Source: Cyrtodaria siliqua (taxonomy: Eukaryota; Mollusca; Bivalvia; Adapedonta; Hiatellidae). From it: a DNA stretch of 64,000 nt. A program made the position numbers and the translations under genes. Of the stretch, positions 34,701-42,059 are shown one piece after another; position 1 is the stretch's first letter; every line of letters begins with the position of its first letter. The stretch covers positions 496,001 through 560,000 of the forward strand of contig JAWPHD010000140.1 of assembly GCA_037043455.1 (NCBI GenBank), written 5' to 3'. The notes below the pieces were generated by a model. The model ran no database searches. It saw only the letters and a list, made by a program, of their open reading frames with translations, and was not told the DNA's origin.

Positions 34701-36682
34701 TACAAATGACACATGAAAAAACAGCATAATTTGAACCTCGATTCTCGCGTACTGTATTCTTGAACAGTTTGCGACACATTCAGTTAATTCCAAATATTTC
34801 CCAACCCTAACTGCGAGTGATAAAAAAATATTGTAAACGGCAGTCTTTAAGAAAATTACTGAAATGTACACTTCGCCGAATATTGGTTCCTTGCCGAGAT
34901 GTTGAGATTTCAAAGGATTCACCTTATTTTTAAGTAATTTTATAGTAGATTTTATAGTAAAATAAAAATCATTAATTGTCAGAATGAATATGAAATGAAA
35001 AGACAACAATATTCAAGATTCGGTTTTAAAAAGATACATATATTGAATCTATTTGCATGAATGTACATGACATATGCAGGACTTTAATCGAATCTCACTG
35101 TAATTAATAAATTTACGGGTGTAATTAAGATCTTGTGAATATTCAGTATATAATTAAGGATTACTGATGGCATTGTTTGCTAGCAATGGACGTTAATTAG
35201 GTTAATTAGCAAATCTGACAATTTTAAAACTATTTTTAACCAATTTATAAAACTTATTCCTGGAATGCATATTTTTGTCAGGCTTTAATGTTAGTTATTT
35301 TATTTACAAAATATACTATATCCGTTCGTCATGTCGTACACTATTAAGATTAACATCATTTGCTGACATTTTAATGTGCGAAAATGTATCATTGTTCTAT
35401 ATGTGTATATCAAAAAATACGAGCTGTATTTATTGCCCTTGTATACATTTAATAGTTGAATGCTGGCATTTGTACATTTTAAAGTGATTAACCGCAGATC
35501 GTATAACGTTATTCAAAGGTTATTAAGTATGTGGTTTAACATTATGTATGTTAACATTTGTACAAATGATGAGACTTAAATAAACACTTTCAGGGTAAAA
35601 ACTGTCGCGTTGCCTACAAGTGACCGATACATTCTCAAAAAAATACATAAGCATATCTACGCTTTCAAACATACTTAAAGAACAAGGCAAACATCAAATT
35701 TCTGTATACTTAACTAAATTAAATCAATTAACGAAAACGCCGGTAAGCTTGTAAACTTATAAAAAAAAAAGCAGGTAATTACCGGTTCAAAGCCTGAGAA
35801 ATGGCAGGCCTGTAATGATAATGGGCATTAAACAAACAAACATTCTGAATCAGATAATACATGTATTAGACGTAAATATATTAAAAATGACTTTAATTAA
35901 CTTATATTAGCTTAAAGATATTATAAATGACTTTAGTAAGCACATACACAAATTTTAACTATGTTCTGTTTCAGATGATATCGTTTTTATTGCAATGACA
36001 AAAGAAGCTACTTATTGGGTGCCCTATTGGATAAAAAGTGAGGTTCCTTGTTGTCCGCGTAGTTGTGCAAATTAGGTGCGTTTGAAAATATTACGTATCT
36101 CTAAATGAATCGATATTTCATCAGCATACAACCGTGAAACACTTCATGTTTCATTATATCGCAACTATGGATGCTAATGTATCTATCCTCGCGTGCAAAG
36201 GCATACAAAATGGTATAAATAATGTAAAATGTTTGTTAAGTATTGTCAATACTGAAATCCGTACAGCAGTGCACCATTTTAAATGCTTATTTTGCGAAAA
36301 TGGCTTACTTTTTCTACTATATTTAGCTATAAAGTTAAATCTAGCATAAACTAGTGTTCCGTGGTAGTAAAAATGAACTGAACTTACGATTATGTTGCCA
36401 GTTTTGCCTCCGTTTTAAGCCACTCATCGCCTTCCAGCTCCATTATTTATTCGCAAAAACGAGCTGCTTATCCGTTCTTATTTAGGCAACGTATATTTTA
36501 TCCGTGAAAATTAGTTTTAATCATGCACCGTGAAGTAAACATAGTTTATATTTAAACGCCGTGTAGAAGTCTAATTAAAATGCGTTACCTTTTATGTCAC
36601 CAGAGTCAGCGACAACTGTCGTGAACTGTTTTAGCTGTTCTAGCGATGACATGGCTACTTTCTTCTTGGTAGGCTCTGTCAT
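1668..36682 (-). CDS. TALDO1: Transaldolase gene, 5' two-thirds (exons 1-5 of a longer gene)
   Basis: Cytosolic pentose-phosphate-pathway enzyme that moves a dihydroxyacetone unit between sugar phosphates through a Schiff base on lysine. The five exons join in frame (94+124+108+132+61 nt, intron phases 1, 2, 2, 2) to about 173 residues, against about 337 in the animal enzyme, so the rest lies beyond the left edge. Visible family marks are TTVVADSGD near residue 26 (catalytic Asp), [38 protein letters not shown] with the Schiff-base Lys near residue 141, and [10 protein letters not shown]. The ATG at 36682 gives an N-terminus about one residue shorter than the human protein. Introns are about 7.2, 19.3, 1.25 and 6.8 kb. 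No frameshift or stop breaks the exons, so the gene looks functional. Identification rests on remembered family sequence. Confidence 0.95.
1884..2720. repeat. Intron 4 sequence with a three-copy ~55-bp tandem repeat (2276-2410)
   Basis: Three consecutive copies at about 2276-2410 contain CATATTGAGAGAAAAGATAC followed by GTGGTTGAACAGATG and AAAGTAAAGGGG. The flanking sequence is AT-rich and unremarkable. Nothing coding was supported here. Confidence 0.7.
2735..3170 (+). repeat. Dispersed repeat, copy 1
   Basis: It begins near GAAACTAGAACTATCACGAA and ends near CCCCTGCTTCGCTTTGTG. The same order of blocks (GAATCGAAAACCTTTGATG, AGAAGTTCATTA, TATAGAGGGA, ACTGTTTGAGAAATGCAAG) recurs at 4395-5110. 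It is non-coding and its class is not known. The tail block resembles the monomer of the 29-bp array next to copy 2. Confidence 0.75.
3560..3950 (+). repeat. Dispersed repeat with GACGGACGGAC tail
   Basis: Two related blocks containing GGCCATATCA or GGCATATCAA and AAAATATCTTTTA are followed by CTACTGACGGACGGACGGAC and GTCCCCTCCAGTGACACACC. Tails of this kind end many dispersed repeats in bivalve genomes. No protein-coding content was seen. The 3950-4390 stretch that follows holds nothing recognised. Confidence 0.55.
4395..5110 (+). repeat. Dispersed repeat, copy 2 (abuts the 29-bp array)
   Basis: Second copy of the 2735-3170 family, beginning AAACTAGAACTATCACCAG. It contains an internal partial duplication: the blocks with AGAAGTTCATTA and GTTGTTATGTGTA each occur twice. 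It ends with CCCCACTTCACTTTGTGAAA GCAGCAGTATAATCC, directly before the array that repeats a shortened form of this end. Confidence 0.75.
5125..8225. repeat. 29-bp minisatellite, about 106 copies, intron 4
   Basis: The plus-strand consensus contains CTTTGTGGGAGTATTATACC then CTCACTTCA, 29 bp in all. Variants include CACCCACACTTCC, CCTCGTTTCAC, a 33-bp form with GGGAGGAAGTATT, and a composite with ACACCAGTATTACACACTC that recurs at about 6450, 7090 and 7250. Because 29 is not a multiple of 3 and no forward frame of the monomer contains a stop, all three forward frames stay open for hundreds of codons. These frames are artefacts of composition. The array lies between transaldolase exons 4 and 5. 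Confidence 0.97.
8490..8621 (-). CDS. TALDO1: Transaldolase exon 4 (Schiff-base lysine)
   Basis: One hundred thirty-two bases encode [19 protein letters not shown], then [17 protein letters not shown]. The Lys in ILIKLSSTW is the Schiff-base lysine of the family. The acceptor is TTTATAAG, with a weak pyrimidine tract, and the donor is GCAAA/GTAAGTA. The exon enters and leaves in phase 2. Confidence 0.95.
8640..8932. repeat. 18-bp tandem repeat, about 15 copies
   Basis: Copies of GTGGCCTACATTAGACTA with slow drift to AGTAGCTTACATTAGAAT at the right end. A few bases of the same repeat resume at 9138-9165, after the SINE-like insertion. It lies in the short intron 3. Confidence 0.9.
8933..9137. 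mobile_element. SINE-like repeat, copy A, inserted in the 18-bp array
   Basis: It contains GTTTGGTGTTTCACATCATT, GTAAGGTTATATACGACGGT and CCTGGGTAGAACCAGTACTA. These blocks recur at 45535-45690 and 57823-58010. It is bracketed by TAGAATAGAGGC at 8921-8932 and 9138-9149, which reads as a 12-bp target duplication. Part of that identity could come from the array itself. The best-preserved copy ends in a tRNA B-box-like GATTCGAAAC, so a tRNA-related SINE is the likeliest class. Confidence 0.7.
9872..9979 (-). CDS. TALDO1: Transaldolase exon 3
   Basis: One hundred eight bases encode [20 protein letters not shown] and then SIEVDA. The acceptor TTATCTTACAG and donor CCAG/GTGGGT are canonical. It enters and leaves in phase 2, joining SN to NIDEQ upstream and completing the R of DARLSFD with exon 4. 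This is the conserved stretch just before the catalytic lysine strand. Confidence 0.95.
10130..10195 (-). mobile_element. tRNA-like SINE head fragment
   Basis: On the minus strand this reads GGTAGCGCCGTGGTGTAATG GCTAGCATTGCGGCTACC. It resembles the 5' half of a tRNA with an A-box-like GTGGTGTAATGGCTAGCA and a paired end. No second half or B box follows, so it is read as a fragment of a tRNA-derived SINE, not a working tRNA gene. Confidence 0.5.
10455..10780 (+). repeat. Direct duplication of a dispersed repeat segment
   Basis: ATGACACAAACATTCCTGC, TTCG(A/T)GTTTGTAGTGCCAGC and CGTTCTTGAGTTATCGCAAA occur at about 10481-10555 and again at 10661-10735. This is a roughly 75-bp block duplicated 180 bp apart. 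The words resemble conserved parts of GACGGAC-tailed mollusc repeats. A C-rich tract follows at 10820-10850. Confidence 0.7.
11151..11423 (-). pseudogene. Cysteine-rich C-terminal remnant of a HEEADTR/GCDxxS-family protein
   Basis: A 90-residue frame contains [12 protein letters not shown], then [20 protein letters not shown] and CDNQ, followed by an acidic tail (SNDDSDD). In the family recalled for the broken gene at 59586-62280, the C-terminus has this pattern: a DAVLDLLSC motif, then a CXC-like cysteine cluster, then acidic residues. The nuclease-like core is absent on either side. It therefore looks like a detached tail of another copy, inside transaldolase intron 2. The family has no firmly established function known to me. 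Confidence 0.6.
11615..12655 (+). repeat. About 1-kb dispersed repeat with internal ~300-bp repeats
   Basis: It begins AAACAAGAGGTCAATGACCT and ends with ACGGACAGACGGACAGAC and CTATGCTGATCTTCGATCAG. Internally, blocks with CATTCCTGTGAAGTTTCATG, CAGAGGAGTAGTCGCTACAA and GTCATGCTGATCATTTTAGA recur about three times. A short copy of the left end lies at 29615-29710. It looks like a non-autonomous element of a common mollusc type. No coding content was seen. Confidence 0.7.
12656..13640. other. Unremarkable AT-rich intron sequence
   Basis: No coding exon, repeat family or RNA gene was recognised here. Confidence 0.5.
13641..13835 (+). repeat. GCGCAAAGT(A/C)AGAAT-type repeat, forward copy
   Basis: Three imperfect units share TTACGCGCAATGTGAGAATA, TGTGCAAAGTAAGAATTCTT and CTACGCAATTTGAGAATGTG. 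Related units lie in inverse orientation at 16610-16775. They flank a 2.8-kb stretch that includes the TIR element at 13999-15319. Confidence 0.5.
13999..15319. mobile_element. 1.3-kb TIR element with CACTGGAATTCC subterminal repeats
   Basis: The left end is GTGAAAATAAGGTACTGGAA. Read inward on the other strand, the right end is GTGAAAATGGATCTGGAATT. Both ends abut TA (13997-13998 and 15320-15321), a plausible TA target duplication. About 150 bp at each end is packed with forms of CACTGGAATTCCAGTG. The interior holds a 77-residue frame (14671-14904) that I do not recognise. Probably a non-autonomous DNA transposon of unknown superfamily. Confidence 0.65.
15322..16220. repeat. AT-rich intron with a GACGGA-type repeat tail near 15620-15690
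   Basis: The piece ACGTACGGACATACAGACAG near 15650 resembles the tails of other dispersed repeats here. Otherwise nothing was recognised. Confidence 0.4.
16225..16490 (-). mobile_element. tRNA-derived SINE
   Basis: On the minus strand it starts with CCGGAGGCCCCGGGTTCAAT CC, which contains a clear polymerase III B box (GGTTCAATCC). It ends near GACGTTAAACAACATTCAAT. The GC content is well above the surroundings. The TTTAACGTC end resembles the GTGTTTCACATC and GTGTTTACGTC ends of copies A and C, so the two SINE groups may be related. Confidence 0.65.
16610..16775 (-). repeat. GCGCAAAGT(A/C)AGAAT-type repeat, inverse copy
   Basis: On the minus strand this reads TTGTGCGCAAAATCAGAATA, GGCGCAAAGTAAGAATTTTC and related units. 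It pairs with the forward units at 13641-13835. Confidence 0.5.
16780..17930. other. AT-rich intron sequence, nothing recognised
   Basis: Only short open frames without family resemblance occur, with no tandem structure. Confidence 0.4.
17935..18165 (+). mobile_element. LINE 3' tail fragment
   Basis: The stretch ends CCAGAGGCCTAAATTACTCG, then AATAAA and the short tandem TATTGTCTATTGTC. This combination is typical of CR1-like LINE 3' ends. Related tails occur in inverse orientation at 36945, 39880 and 63918. No reverse transcriptase frame is attached. Confidence 0.6.
18170..18905. other. AT-rich intron sequence, nothing recognised
   Basis: No coding, repeat or RNA signal could be supported. 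Confidence 0.4.
19190..20130. repeat. About 160-bp tandem repeat, five copies, ending in GACGGACGAC tail
   Basis: Copies share GAGGCAAAATATAGCATTTT, TTACTGGTCCGATCTGGCTG and CAATCTGGTAAAGTTTGGTA. They start near 19197, 19440, 19602, 19763 and 19921. The first carries an A-rich insertion at 19290-19380. The array closes with ACGGACGGACGACGGACGA and CTCGGCCAGTAGAGCTAA, the end of a dispersed repeat whose interior has become tandem. Confidence 0.85.
20643..29290 (-). repeat. 47-bp splice-donor minisatellite, about 184 copies, transaldolase intron 2
   Basis: In gene-sense (minus) orientation the unit is GATAGTACTGTCTCATACGC CAAAACTGTCAGCGA then GTAAGTTACAAT. That is the last 35 nt of exon 2 plus the first 12 nt of intron 2. 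The array begins at the first intron base and runs 8.6 kb with near-perfect 47-bp spacing. Nearly every copy keeps GTAAGT preceded by GA, so it presents a usable-looking 5' splice site. Copies nearest the exon keep its GCC or GCT alanine codon (GATAGTGCCGTCTC). Most others read ACT or ACA-type. At 20900-21800 two variants (ACTATCATTG with GTGCATGAG, and ACTGTTATTG with GCATATGAG) alternate as a 94-bp dimer. Confidence 0.97.
29291..29414 (-). CDS. TALDO1: Transaldolase exon 2 (source of the 47-bp array)
   Basis: One hundred twenty-four bases encode the strand and helix with [19 protein letters not shown] and end in [10 protein letters not shown]. The acceptor is CATTACAG and the donor CAGCAA/GTAAGT, phase 2. 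If this donor is skipped, the reading frame continues AAG then TAA, an immediate stop. The last 35 nt of this exon plus the first 12 nt of the intron are the unit of the huge array that starts at the adjacent base. Confidence 0.95.
29615..29710 (+). repeat. Short copy of the AAACAAGAGGTCAATGACCT repeat
   Basis: The first about 80 bp of the family at 11615-12655, followed by ACAGACACACAAAAAAG. It lies in intron 1, 200 bp upstream of exon 2. Confidence 0.7.
30046..33426 (+). CDS. Non-LTR retrotransposon polyprotein: endonuclease plus reverse transcriptase
   Basis: An open frame of 1126 codons without internal stop or frameshift. Residues 20-260 are an apurinic-like endonuclease (ESW, GDLNSR near 141, VIDYLL near 222, SDH near 248). 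Reverse transcriptase follows from about 500 to 800, with [42 protein letters not shown] and the catalytic FADD near 728. A C-terminal zinc-knuckle-like CLIC...H...C cluster lies near residue 1060. The frame opens with GTG, and a stop lies at 30031. The usual first about 25 endonuclease residues are missing, so the copy is slightly 5'-truncated despite its intact body. It lies in intron 1, opposite to the host gene. Clade not assigned. Confidence 0.9.
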   Translation: MQGKQCNSDFVNIVANHDICFFYESWANSSTKINLNGYITHNFYRKLQNRNARRCSGGIVLMYKEHLKDGIQIVKNHHDTIIWIKLDRVFFNINEDIYLCGSYIWCEDSPAYNSFNNINLFDTLENDISTFDCLGSVFLCGDLNSRVSNKNDYIIHDKCNMSVDEVDYEPDNTPVRASIDKNHNSHGIKLLDLCKSSCIRIVNGRIGNTNQFTYLSRNGTSVIDYLLCSERHFSLISDFTIGHFNEWSDHAPLHFSFVCNNVSPDVNSYSETRFKWNDLYKAQFRSGIIAKLPDFNNIVFNLNNCTKQSINEALSNFTDTIRSVADPLFTKRTYSENKPCFDTEFRMKNADWFDQDCVNARNTYLDALNLFNCYKTDANRIDLCERKLLYKNIICKKKNTFYKRKMSEIESLKKSKPRDFWKYFKSSNKSVANKIALDTFREYFEKLGSDVFNCTNEDAEIFCENNDFDNPNGSFPELDQPITIDEILNAVKSLKRGKAFGSDCLLNEYFIESIDILSAHLCDIFNCILNSGFYPDKWMEGIIIPLHKKGDVNDVNNYRGITLVSCFSKVFTTVLNRRLENFCNEHNIISDAQFGFRKGKSTVDAIFILMSLVQKYLNENKRLYVIFVDLMKCFDSIYRNALWLKMYRCGINGKLLRIIRNMYQKVKSCVKSCANYTDYFNYAVGLRQGEVMSPLLFSLFVEDLELYLQNNIDSGLQLDDIVLMLLLFADDMAIVGKTPAEIQVHLDTLNNYCDSWGLKVNIAKTKIMVFRKRGGLLASEHWTYNGDVINVVNDFNYLGNIFNYTGNFALNQEHLVGKALKAMNVLLCKCKVYDLSPKTLCQLFNAFVVSVLSYACEIWGNTKSKEIERIHLKFCKRLLKVLPNTCNAAVYGELGRYPLYVNRYIRIMKYWLKVINTDNIILKTVYGHALQDCNSGKTNWVSSVKKLLDDYGFSYVFDNASYINSDVFLYDFRIRVLDAFKQNWCGTLNNSSVLTLYKDIKTSLEYETYLDILPRSLRLYFTRLRLSVHPLRIQTGRYASNRTLREERYCLICNSLDIEDEFHFVCICPCYIDIRKKYLKRCYYKRPSVFKYLELLKSHDKIEIIKLSLYVKESIILRNALLTIER
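33331..33828 (+). mobile_element. 3' end of the LINE, with a ~190-bp duplication and TCTG tail
   Basis: The last codons plus 3' region (from AAATCACATGACA to ATTTCACCATT, about 33335-33524) are repeated at about 33529-33712. The repeat carries small differences such as the lost AGATAG. Each copy has an AAT microsatellite. The element ends GTCTGAATAAAAAAGTCTG and then a TCTG run at 33806-33828, the usual simple-repeat end of such LINEs. Confidence 0.85.
33829..36588. other. Intron 1 remainder, no gene; weak SINE-like piece at 35765-35850
   Basis: This is AT-rich with scattered short frames that resemble nothing known to me. ACCGGTTCAAAGCC at 35780 is B-box-like, and GCATTAAACAAACAAACATTC follows, suggesting a degraded SINE. 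A short CA run lies at 34684. Confidence 0.4.
36589..36682 (-). CDS. TALDO1: Transaldolase exon 1 (start codon)
   Basis: Ninety-four coding bases encode 31 residues from an ATG, with the N-terminal motif [16 protein letters not shown]. The Asp near residue 26 matches the catalytic Asp of the family. The donor is AAAAG/GTAACG, phase 1. A lysine-rich start (TKKKVA) precedes the conserved helix, as in other animal transaldolases. The LINE in intron 1 lies on the opposite strand. Confidence 0.93.
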
Positions 36683-36944
36683 TATGAAGCGTAAATATCG
36701 AATTTCCTTTTTAAGTACTTATCAAATTCGTCCTACCGGCTAATTAGGTAGGACACCACCAAATACTTTCCCATTGAAACCACTGTTACAATGCCATTTG
36801 CTGCGACTTCATATCAAGTACGTAAAATGCAGCAATGTAATTTTCAGATGCAATTTTTATTTATTTAAAAAAATCATCCGAAAATGTGGGGTCATATGAC
36901 ATGTTATAACGATTTGTTTACGATATTAAACAGGTCAATGTTAG
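36683..36944 (-). promoter_or_regulatory. Upstream region of transaldolase, with a small inverted repeat
   Basis: This is the 260 bp between the start codon and the nearest mobile element, so it should hold the promoter and 5' leader. No TATA box at a convincing distance was picked out. GTCCTACC (36730-36737) and GGTAGGAC (36747-36754) form an 8-bp inverted repeat 48 bases upstream of the ATG. It could be a leader hairpin or a factor site; this is inference only. Confidence 0.35.
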
Positions 36945-39545
36945 ATACAAGATACAAGAATATTTATTTTAAGTCGGTTTTCCCAAACAAATTATAACAT
37001 TAGCTCAATGAGCTATTTTCCGACGAAACATTTGTCAACATAAAAACATATAGTATAGCAGCTAAAATAGAAAGAGCATGGGGTTAAAATTATATATAAT
37101 ATATATGATATTTAAAACATACAATTTGGGCTCTCATAATATTATCAGAATCACAATAGCCCAGATAAAAACATGATTAGACAGAGATAAACACATTCAA
37201 GGACAGGAGTTAAGCACATTTTTAGCACATTTAAGCATACACACATTAAAATAATTATTATAAGCACACATGCATAATACATAGGAAATGTCAACAAATA
37301 GAGCATATTAAATACATATACAATTTTACATGTAGCACACAACTGCCATCTTAATTAAACTAGAACATTTACTAAAAATTAATTCTTTAAAACAATGTAC
37401 AACCATAACAAAAGCACGTTTATAACACTCATATTATTTTTATAAAGTATGTTAACAATATGTTATGTATTAAGAAAGAAAATAAAAAAAATTATTAAGA
37501 ACATGAAATATATGAAACAATAAGCATGCAACCACGTAAGCAATACATAAGCTTAATGAGACACTAAATAAAACTAAACAAGATATATTAAGGCATAATC
37601 ATGCAGACACATAAGCAAAAAAAATAAACATAAAATTCACAAAAACACAAAGAGAGCAAGAAAACAAGCACTTAATTTTATATATTAAAGCATAATCATG
37701 CAGACACATCAGCAAAAATTTAAAAAAAAAATCACAATTCACAGAGAAACAAGCACATAATTTATCCCACGGTTGGCCAACCACCATAAGACAAAACCAT
37801 GCGTTTTTAAATAACAACCAAAGCAACATTAGGTACACTTGCATATTATCTCATGGTTAGCCAACATACAAGCTAGACCACCATGACACGACATACGTGT
37901 TTTGAGAGCAAGACAGAGCAACATTAGGCGCACATGGCACGCTTACATTTAGGTCCGGTCCAGGTGCGGATCAGCCTAGCAAACTCTTTGTAATCATTGG
38001 CGGATCGGATATCGTTTGATAGGCCGTTCCACACCCGACTCGCCTCAAAACGAAATGAATTTTTACCGTATTTGGTTATCCTTACTTGCGGTGTCTCAAG
38101 AATGTTTTCGTATCTGAAATAATAGTTTGAATTTTTTAAAGTAACAAGATTTTGAATATATTGTGGGGAGAGTTTATGTATGCATTTATAAGTTTCTGTG
38201 GCAATGCATTTTAATCTACTCAGATGAAGGGTGGTCATTTTAACTCGCCCCAGCAAATTCTCATATGTCGCATTGTAATCACTGAAAACTATTCTCAGCG
38301 CCCTTAGTTTGAGTTTTTCAAGTTTATCAGAGTTGTTTTTACTACAAAAATGCCAAACCAATGGGCAGAAGTTGAAATTGGATCTAAAAATAATTAGCTT
38401 AGTGTTTATTGTTAAGAATTTACTAAGTCTTTGTAAAACATTTAGTTGTTTAGCTGCTTTTTTTACACATATTGGATATTTGTTTGACAAAAATTAAGTA
38501 GATAGTGAAGTTCAACACCAAGGAGTTTTACTTCATCTTCACATTTTATTTCCTGATCGTAGATTTTAAATGATTTTATTTCATTGTGAGATTTGACTCC
38601 AACAGAGATTGCCTGAAATTTATCAGGGTTTGCCTGCATCTGGTTTATAGCGAACCAGTTTATAAGGACGTTGCTTTCGCGCTCTAATGTGGACTTCACC
38701 ATTGTGGGGTCTTTATGACAGCAGGATAGCGTGTTATCATCTGCATAATTATACAGAGTGAAATCTTTTATAGAATAAAAAATGTAATTTATGAAACTAT
38801 TGAATATCACAGGGCCCAGGATGGAACCTTGGGAAACTCCCTTAATTATATTCATCCATGTACTCTTAACCATGGTTATCTTAACTCTTTGTTTTCTATT
38901 AGATAGGTAGCTATTCATAAGCATGCATGCTTTTTCGGATAAGCCATAGGCTTTAAGTTTTAATAGTATCAAGTCCTGGGGTAAGCTATCGAAGGCTTTA
39001 GAGAGGTCCATTAGAATTGCGCCTATATACATGTTATTGTCTAGGGCTTTTTTCCAGTCTTCAGCGAGACGTAAAAGAGTGGTTTGACATCCAAAGCTTT
39101 TCTGAAAGCCAGGATGGGGTGAAAGATTACCTCAAAGTGAGTGTCTAGCTGGTTACCTACTACTCGTTCGTAGAGTTTTGACAGTGTAGGTGGTATACTA
39201 ACTGGTCTGTAGTTTTTTCATTAAAAGGGTCTTCTTTTTTAAAAACAGGGATGACTTGCGCAAGTTTTAAACTTAATGGAAACTGACAGCGCGCTATTAT
39301 AGAGTTTGCTATGTCCTGTATGGGTACACAGAGTGATTTACATCCGGCCTTTATGATTTTTGGGGGTAAAGTGTCCACCCCGGTTGCCTTTTTGCTGTCG
39401 AGTTTTCTTATACATTTAAAAATATCTGTCTCAGAGATGGGGTTAAAATCAAAAGTTTTGATATTATTGTTGGAGTGTATTGCTTTCACGCTGGGGTGGT
39501 TTTCATCAGGCATTGTGTTATTATCCTGTTACAGCTATTTTCATT
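36945..39545 (-). pseudogene. CR1-like LINE, 5'-truncated and frameshifted
   Basis: Read on the minus strand from 39513, reverse transcriptase motifs follow in order. They are SKKATGVDTLPPKIIK, NYRPVSIPPTLSKLYERVV, a frameshift near 39095, GCQTTLLRLAEDWKKAL, ILMDLSKAFDSLP, GVSQGSILGPVIF and the catalytic YADDNT at about 38740. A second frameshift near 38490 precedes the C-terminal AAKQLNVLQRL...FNFCPLVWHFC and GKNSFRFEASRVWNGL. The 3' end carries GTCGGAAAATAGCTCATTGA and AATAAATATTCTTGTATCTT. There is no endonuclease part, and it is not functional. It sits just upstream of transaldolase in the same orientation. Confidence 0.88.
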
Positions 39546-39879
39546 GATGGTTGCTCACAAATTGTATGCATTGATTCGAAAACTTACAGTTTTCATCAAA
39601 AATCCATAAAAACATTATGAACACTTATTATAGATACAATAACGAAATTTGAGTCATTTCGCCACTTATAATGCCTTTAAGATTGGTGTCGATACACCTA
39701 CAATTCGCTATTTCCGATTTCACAGTTTACTCTCGACCAGCTAGACTGTATTATCAGGGCTTTATATGACGATTTCAATTTTCATCCCATGTATCACCTG
39801 GTTCTGGATGCGTGTAGCATAGCGTAAAGAAGAAATCAAAAGCAGGTCGGGTTATTATACGGTGGCTACTAAGATAAGC

Positions 39880-40588
39880 TAATATAATCTTTATTTTTAG
39901 TCGGCAAGACATAAAACAATATAACATAAGCTCTTAACGAGCTTTTGAACCGACTATAAATAACATGAAGTATATTTAGAACAGCAGTAAAATAAAGCTC
40001 TCAAATAGGAAAACAAGTTACATAATTATGACATCATATTGAATAAGAAATACTCTTATTTTGTACAATTAAAAATAAGAATCATACAGTCAGTGTCAGT
40101 CCTACAGAGGACCTTGCACATGCCACATACTGCAATCTGTAAAGAACTATTAAAGATTACGAATTATTACAAAACTGAAATTTATTATTTGGAGAAATTA
40201 ATGGCTGATAAATTAAAAAGGTGCTAAAATTAGTATCACCTCATATCAGATATGAGGGGAACTGATTGACACTGGCTGCATGCAGGACACTACAAACAAT
40301 GAATTATAGATCAAATAACAGAAGAGAAGAGTATACTTTAGGATCATATTAAGTAGCATACACATCACAGATCATACGTATTGAAGTTAATTAAGCCGTA
40401 ATACATGGACACAGTTACTATAGGCGTGCCACAAACGCTCAAAGCATCTAAAGATAATACAAACAGTAAACAACATCATATTACAACATTGCTGAGGCGG
40501 CTAGATAATAATACAGGCAGTTAAATTAGCCATAATACAAGAATGCAACTAAATAAGCTAGATAATAATACAGGCAGTTATATTAGAT
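39880..40588 (-). mobile_element. 3' region of a second CR1-like LINE, left of the Kolobok-like insertion
   Basis: On the minus strand it ends with ATAGTCGGTTCAAAAGCTCG and ACTAAAAATAAAGATTATAT, matching the tail style of the 36945 copy. At 40490-40588 it holds almost two diverged copies of the 57-bp unit that forms the array at 47700-50515 (GCTAGATAATAATACAGGCA). The coding part of this LINE is at 50598-51255, so the element has been pulled apart. Confidence 0.75.
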
Positions 40589-42059
40589 TTAAGGGGGAAT
40601 TGACCTATTGGAAAACTTAAGGGTACGCATATAAACTATATATGTGTAAATTTGAAAATATTTGCGATTTGAATCTGAATTTAGTTTTGTCGTCATGTAA
40701 ACAATATTTTAATAATAACGTCTCGAATATAGCTATGTTTGACGTTTTTCATAAAAGTCGCGTTTGTACTCAATTGTCAACGTTTTTAGTTTAGTAGCAT
40801 GCAATTATCTTTTATATCACACTGTTTGTCATGATGAGACCTTTCATCTGATATATAAATTATATCATTTAAATTAAGCTGTAAACTATTATTTCTAGAA
40901 TTTCCTATTTCTTTAACCCTTTTTTTGGCTTGAACATTTTAAGAAAAAAAGACATTAAAGCCGTTTATCTATTAAATGGCTCAATAAAAAACTGCACAAT
41001 TTTAATATGTTGTCGAGAATTTAATTTCCTATCGGAATATAAAATAAAAGCTGCTGGTCATTGGAATATTTGTTTCAGTATGTTTGTTTTACGCAACACG
41101 TCTCTGTCGACAACGCATTGTACATATAATGTATAACGACCATGACGTAAACACTGGAAACAAACATTGATACATTTATGATTTTAATAAATACTGTTTT
41201 CAACTTCTTTATTCTTTATTCGTATTATTTTTTCTTCTTTTCTGGAGTTAATATGAAAAATCTAAATTGTATTTGTTTTGTATGCATCATTTCTGATTCG
41301 CTCGAATCGCTGGCATAGTATCGCATTAACTATGGTACATGTAATTACTAGTAAGTATATCTTTAGTGTTAAACTCTTACTACGGAAACGTATATCGGCC
41401 GTATGGTTTATGATGACTTAATTAAGACGTTTTCGCCTAAAAGTGTTTCAGAAGACACCTTCATCTGATCGCAAATTGCATTTCTTTGACAAAATTACGA
41501 TATCATAACCGCATTCCAAAAATAAATAATGTGAATATATATTTAAAATAAAGTTTATGCGCTTTTTAATTACATTTAATTAACTTTATTATTTTTTCAT
41601 TTCTTAGTTAAGTCGATTAAGTTTGGATATTTAAAAACATATATAGATCGCATCTGCGCACGCCTAAACAGCAGTTAGGACGCTGTTTGAACGGACTATT
41701 TGTTCAGTGAACAAGAAATAGAAGCACAGCTGCTGGACAGCCACGAAAGTGGAGTGGGCATTTAGTGTTACCCTTGTTCGTCCGTCTGTCAGTCCCTCCA
41801 TCCTTTCGACCACCCGTAAAGTCCATTTTTAATTTACAGTATTTGTTTGACTATAGCAGGGCATCGGTATCGCATGGACACATTGTTCTAGGTTAATAAT
41901 TATTTGTTGTCCTATTTAATTTACATGTCATTATCAGAGAAGTAATGGAATTTCATTTTAGGCCATTATTAAAATTAGGTTTGTTTGCCGAAAATATCGG
42001 CCCGCTCCAAACCTTTGTTACAGTAAAACATGTTGGGGTTTTGTTTTGTTTTATTGTTT

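Noticed and set aside
34614..35009. 131-codon minus-strand frame in intron 1
   Set aside because: No domain, low-complexity hydrophobic composition and no splice or family support.
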